Shown here: piece by piece, positions 63,156-64,000 of the stretch
How positions within the stretch are numbered: position 1 is the first letter of the stretch
Layout of the letters: each line of letters starts with the position of its first letter
Assembly (NCBI RefSeq): GCF_001279775.1
Contig: NZ_LGDG01000001.1
Coordinates: forward strand, 186,001-250,000
Direction of reading: 5' to 3'
DNA from: Streptomyces sp. MMG1533
Lineage (GTDB): Bacteria; Actinomycetota; Actinomycetes; Streptomycetales; Streptomycetaceae
Length of the DNA stretch: 64,000 nt
Translations under genes and position numbers: made by a program
The notes under the pieces: model-generated
What the model was told of the DNA's origin: nothing
What the model saw: only the letters and a program-made list of their open reading frames with translations
Databases searched by the model: none

Positions 63156-63991
63156 CCGCGGACGGCCCCCTTCGCGAGATCGCCGATGATCTGCCGGGCG
63201 CCGATCGCGAACACGATCAGCAGCGGGACGAGGGCGAGGAGCGCGCCGGTCATGACCATTCCGTAGTCGGTGGTGCCCTGGGTGCCGTTGAGCTGAGAGA
63301 GCGCGACCTGGAGGGTCACGTTGTCCGGGTTGGTGAGGGCGATCAGGGGCCAGGCGTAGTCGTTCCACTGGCCCATGAAGGTGAAGATGCCGAGGAACGC
63401 CAGTCCGGGGCGGACGACCGGCAGCGCCACGTGCCAGTACTGGCGCAGGAAGCTCGCGCCGTCGATCCGCGAGGCGTCCAGCAGCTCGTCGTGGATCGCG
63501 CTCTTCATGTACTGGCGCATCCAGAAGATGCCGAACGCGTTGGCCGCGGCGGGGACGATCAGGGCGGTCATCGTGCCGATCCAGCCGATCTTCGACATGA
63601 TCACGAACTGCGGAATGGCCGCCAGCTGCGCCGGCACCATGAAGATCGCCATCATCAGCGCGAACAGCAGCCGCCTGCCCGGGAACTCGAACTTGGCGAA
63701 GACGAACGCCGCCAGCGAGTCGAAGAAGAGCACCAGCACCGTCACCGACACCGCGACCAGCAGCGAGTTGAACATCGACCCGAAGAAGTCGATGTTGTCG
63801 AAGAGGTGGCGGACGTTCTCCAGGAAGTGCGAACCGGGCAGCAGCTTCGGCGGATAGGAGAAGATCTCGGTCGACGTGTGCGTCGACATGATCACGGCCC
63901 AGTAGAACGGGAAGGCCGACAGCAGCAGGCCGATGACCAGGACCGCGTGGAGGGCTATGCCCCGGCTCCGGTAACCCTTGATGGTTGCCAT
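63152..63991 (-). CDS. Carbohydrate ABC transporter permease (MalG/AraQ type)
   Basis: A 279-residue inner-membrane permease with six helices. The EAA loop for the ATPase reads ELLDASRIDGASFLRQYWHVALPVVRPGLA (about residues 170-200). IMSTHTSTEIFSYPPKLLPGS after helix 1 is typical of CUT1 systems. It starts 9 bp from the window edge; the partner permease and binding protein presumably lie to the right. The MsiK-type shared ATPase common in Streptomyces would energise it. It is coupled to the beta-galactosidase gene by a 4-bp overlap. Confidence 0.92.
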   Translation of the reverse strand: MATIKGYRSRGIALHAVLVIGLLLSAFPFYWAVIMSTHTSTEIFSYPPKLLPGSHFLENVRHLFDNIDFFGSMFNSLLVAVSVTVLVLFFDSLAAFVFAKFEFPGRRLLFALMMAIFMVPAQLAAIPQFVIMSKIGWIGTMTALIVPAAANAFGIFWMRQYMKSAIHDELLDASRIDGASFLRQYWHVALPVVRPGLAFLGIFTFMGQWNDYAWPLIALTNPDNVTLQVALSQLNGTQGTTDYGMVMTGALLALVPLLIVFAIGARQIIGDLAKGAVRG

Positions 63992-64000
63992 GGTGACCGG

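Overview
The window is a high-GC actinobacterial chromosome segment, almost certainly Streptomyces. The evidence is strongly GC-biased third codon positions, GTG and TTG starts, ATGA/GTGA coupled operons, twin-arginine leaders, LuxR, IclR and TetR regulators, and a tkt-tal-zwf-opcA-pgi-gnd operon beside a second-type GTP cyclohydrolase II, which from memory matches the S. coelicolor SCO6650-SCO6663 neighbourhood. No rRNA, tRNA, prophage, insertion sequence or CRISPR array was seen.

Layout. 0-5.3 kb: a GNAT enzyme, a dipeptide/metal-type ABC lipoprotein, a DppB-DppC fused permease without an ATPase gene, and an MFS exporter, behind a Zur-like palindrome. 5.3-12.6 kb: an unusual conserved-looking cluster containing a CDP-alcohol phosphatidyltransferase, an MDR dehydrogenase, a catalytically altered pterin-synthase-fold protein, a GT4 glycosyltransferase, a methyltransferase, an MprF/AglD-like membrane protein, a creatininase-family amidohydrolase and a GTP cyclohydrolase II with the Tyr-to-Met change that stops the reaction at a formylated pyrimidine. 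12.6-17 kb: a four-gene amino-acid set (cyclodeaminase/ketimine-reductase family, FAD amine oxidase, and two saccharopine-dehydrogenase-like proteins), probably co-transcribed with ribA. 17-22.3 kb: a serine hydrolase, two MFS pumps, TetR and a PPOX oxidoreductase.

22.6-27.7 kb: a quinate/shikimate catabolic locus (MHS transporter, TetR, shikimate dehydrogenase, two-domain 3-dehydroshikimate dehydratase) tied together by one 24-bp operator found at both transcription units. 27.7-38.3 kb: a pentapeptide-like membrane protein, a histidine phosphatase and the oxidative/non-oxidative pentose phosphate operon. 38.4-39.3 kb: an AraC gene broken by one in-frame TAA. 39.3-46 kb: a TIR-TM-WD40 protein, a secreted GH16-CBM6 glucanase with a 14-bp palindromic operator, and an L,D-transpeptidase lipoprotein.

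45.3-47.6 kb is a decaying locus: MMPL transporter remnant, intact LuxR-type response regulator, histidine kinase truncated at its N-terminus, and a 32-bp tandem repeat array where the kinase start should be. 47.6-55.8 kb: IclR, a secreted alpha/beta hydrolase and an MHS transporter in one unit; MarR; then SDR, ACMSD-like amidohydrolase, acyl/aryl-CoA ligase and MaoC hydratase in another. Both units start from near-identical TTGACG-N17-TA(A/G)CTT promoters, suggesting uptake, hydrolysis and CoA-dependent breakdown of one organic acid or ester. 55.8-64 kb: an operon read leftward (sugar ABC permease, GH2 beta-galactosidase, two Tat-exported metallohydrolases, a secreted protein) that continues beyond the right edge.

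The best candidate for an undescribed system is 5.3-12.6 kb. Its chemistry points to a GTP-derived pyrimidine or pterin-like head group that is glycosylated, methylated and attached to or moved across a membrane lipid. This is inference; the product is not known to me.
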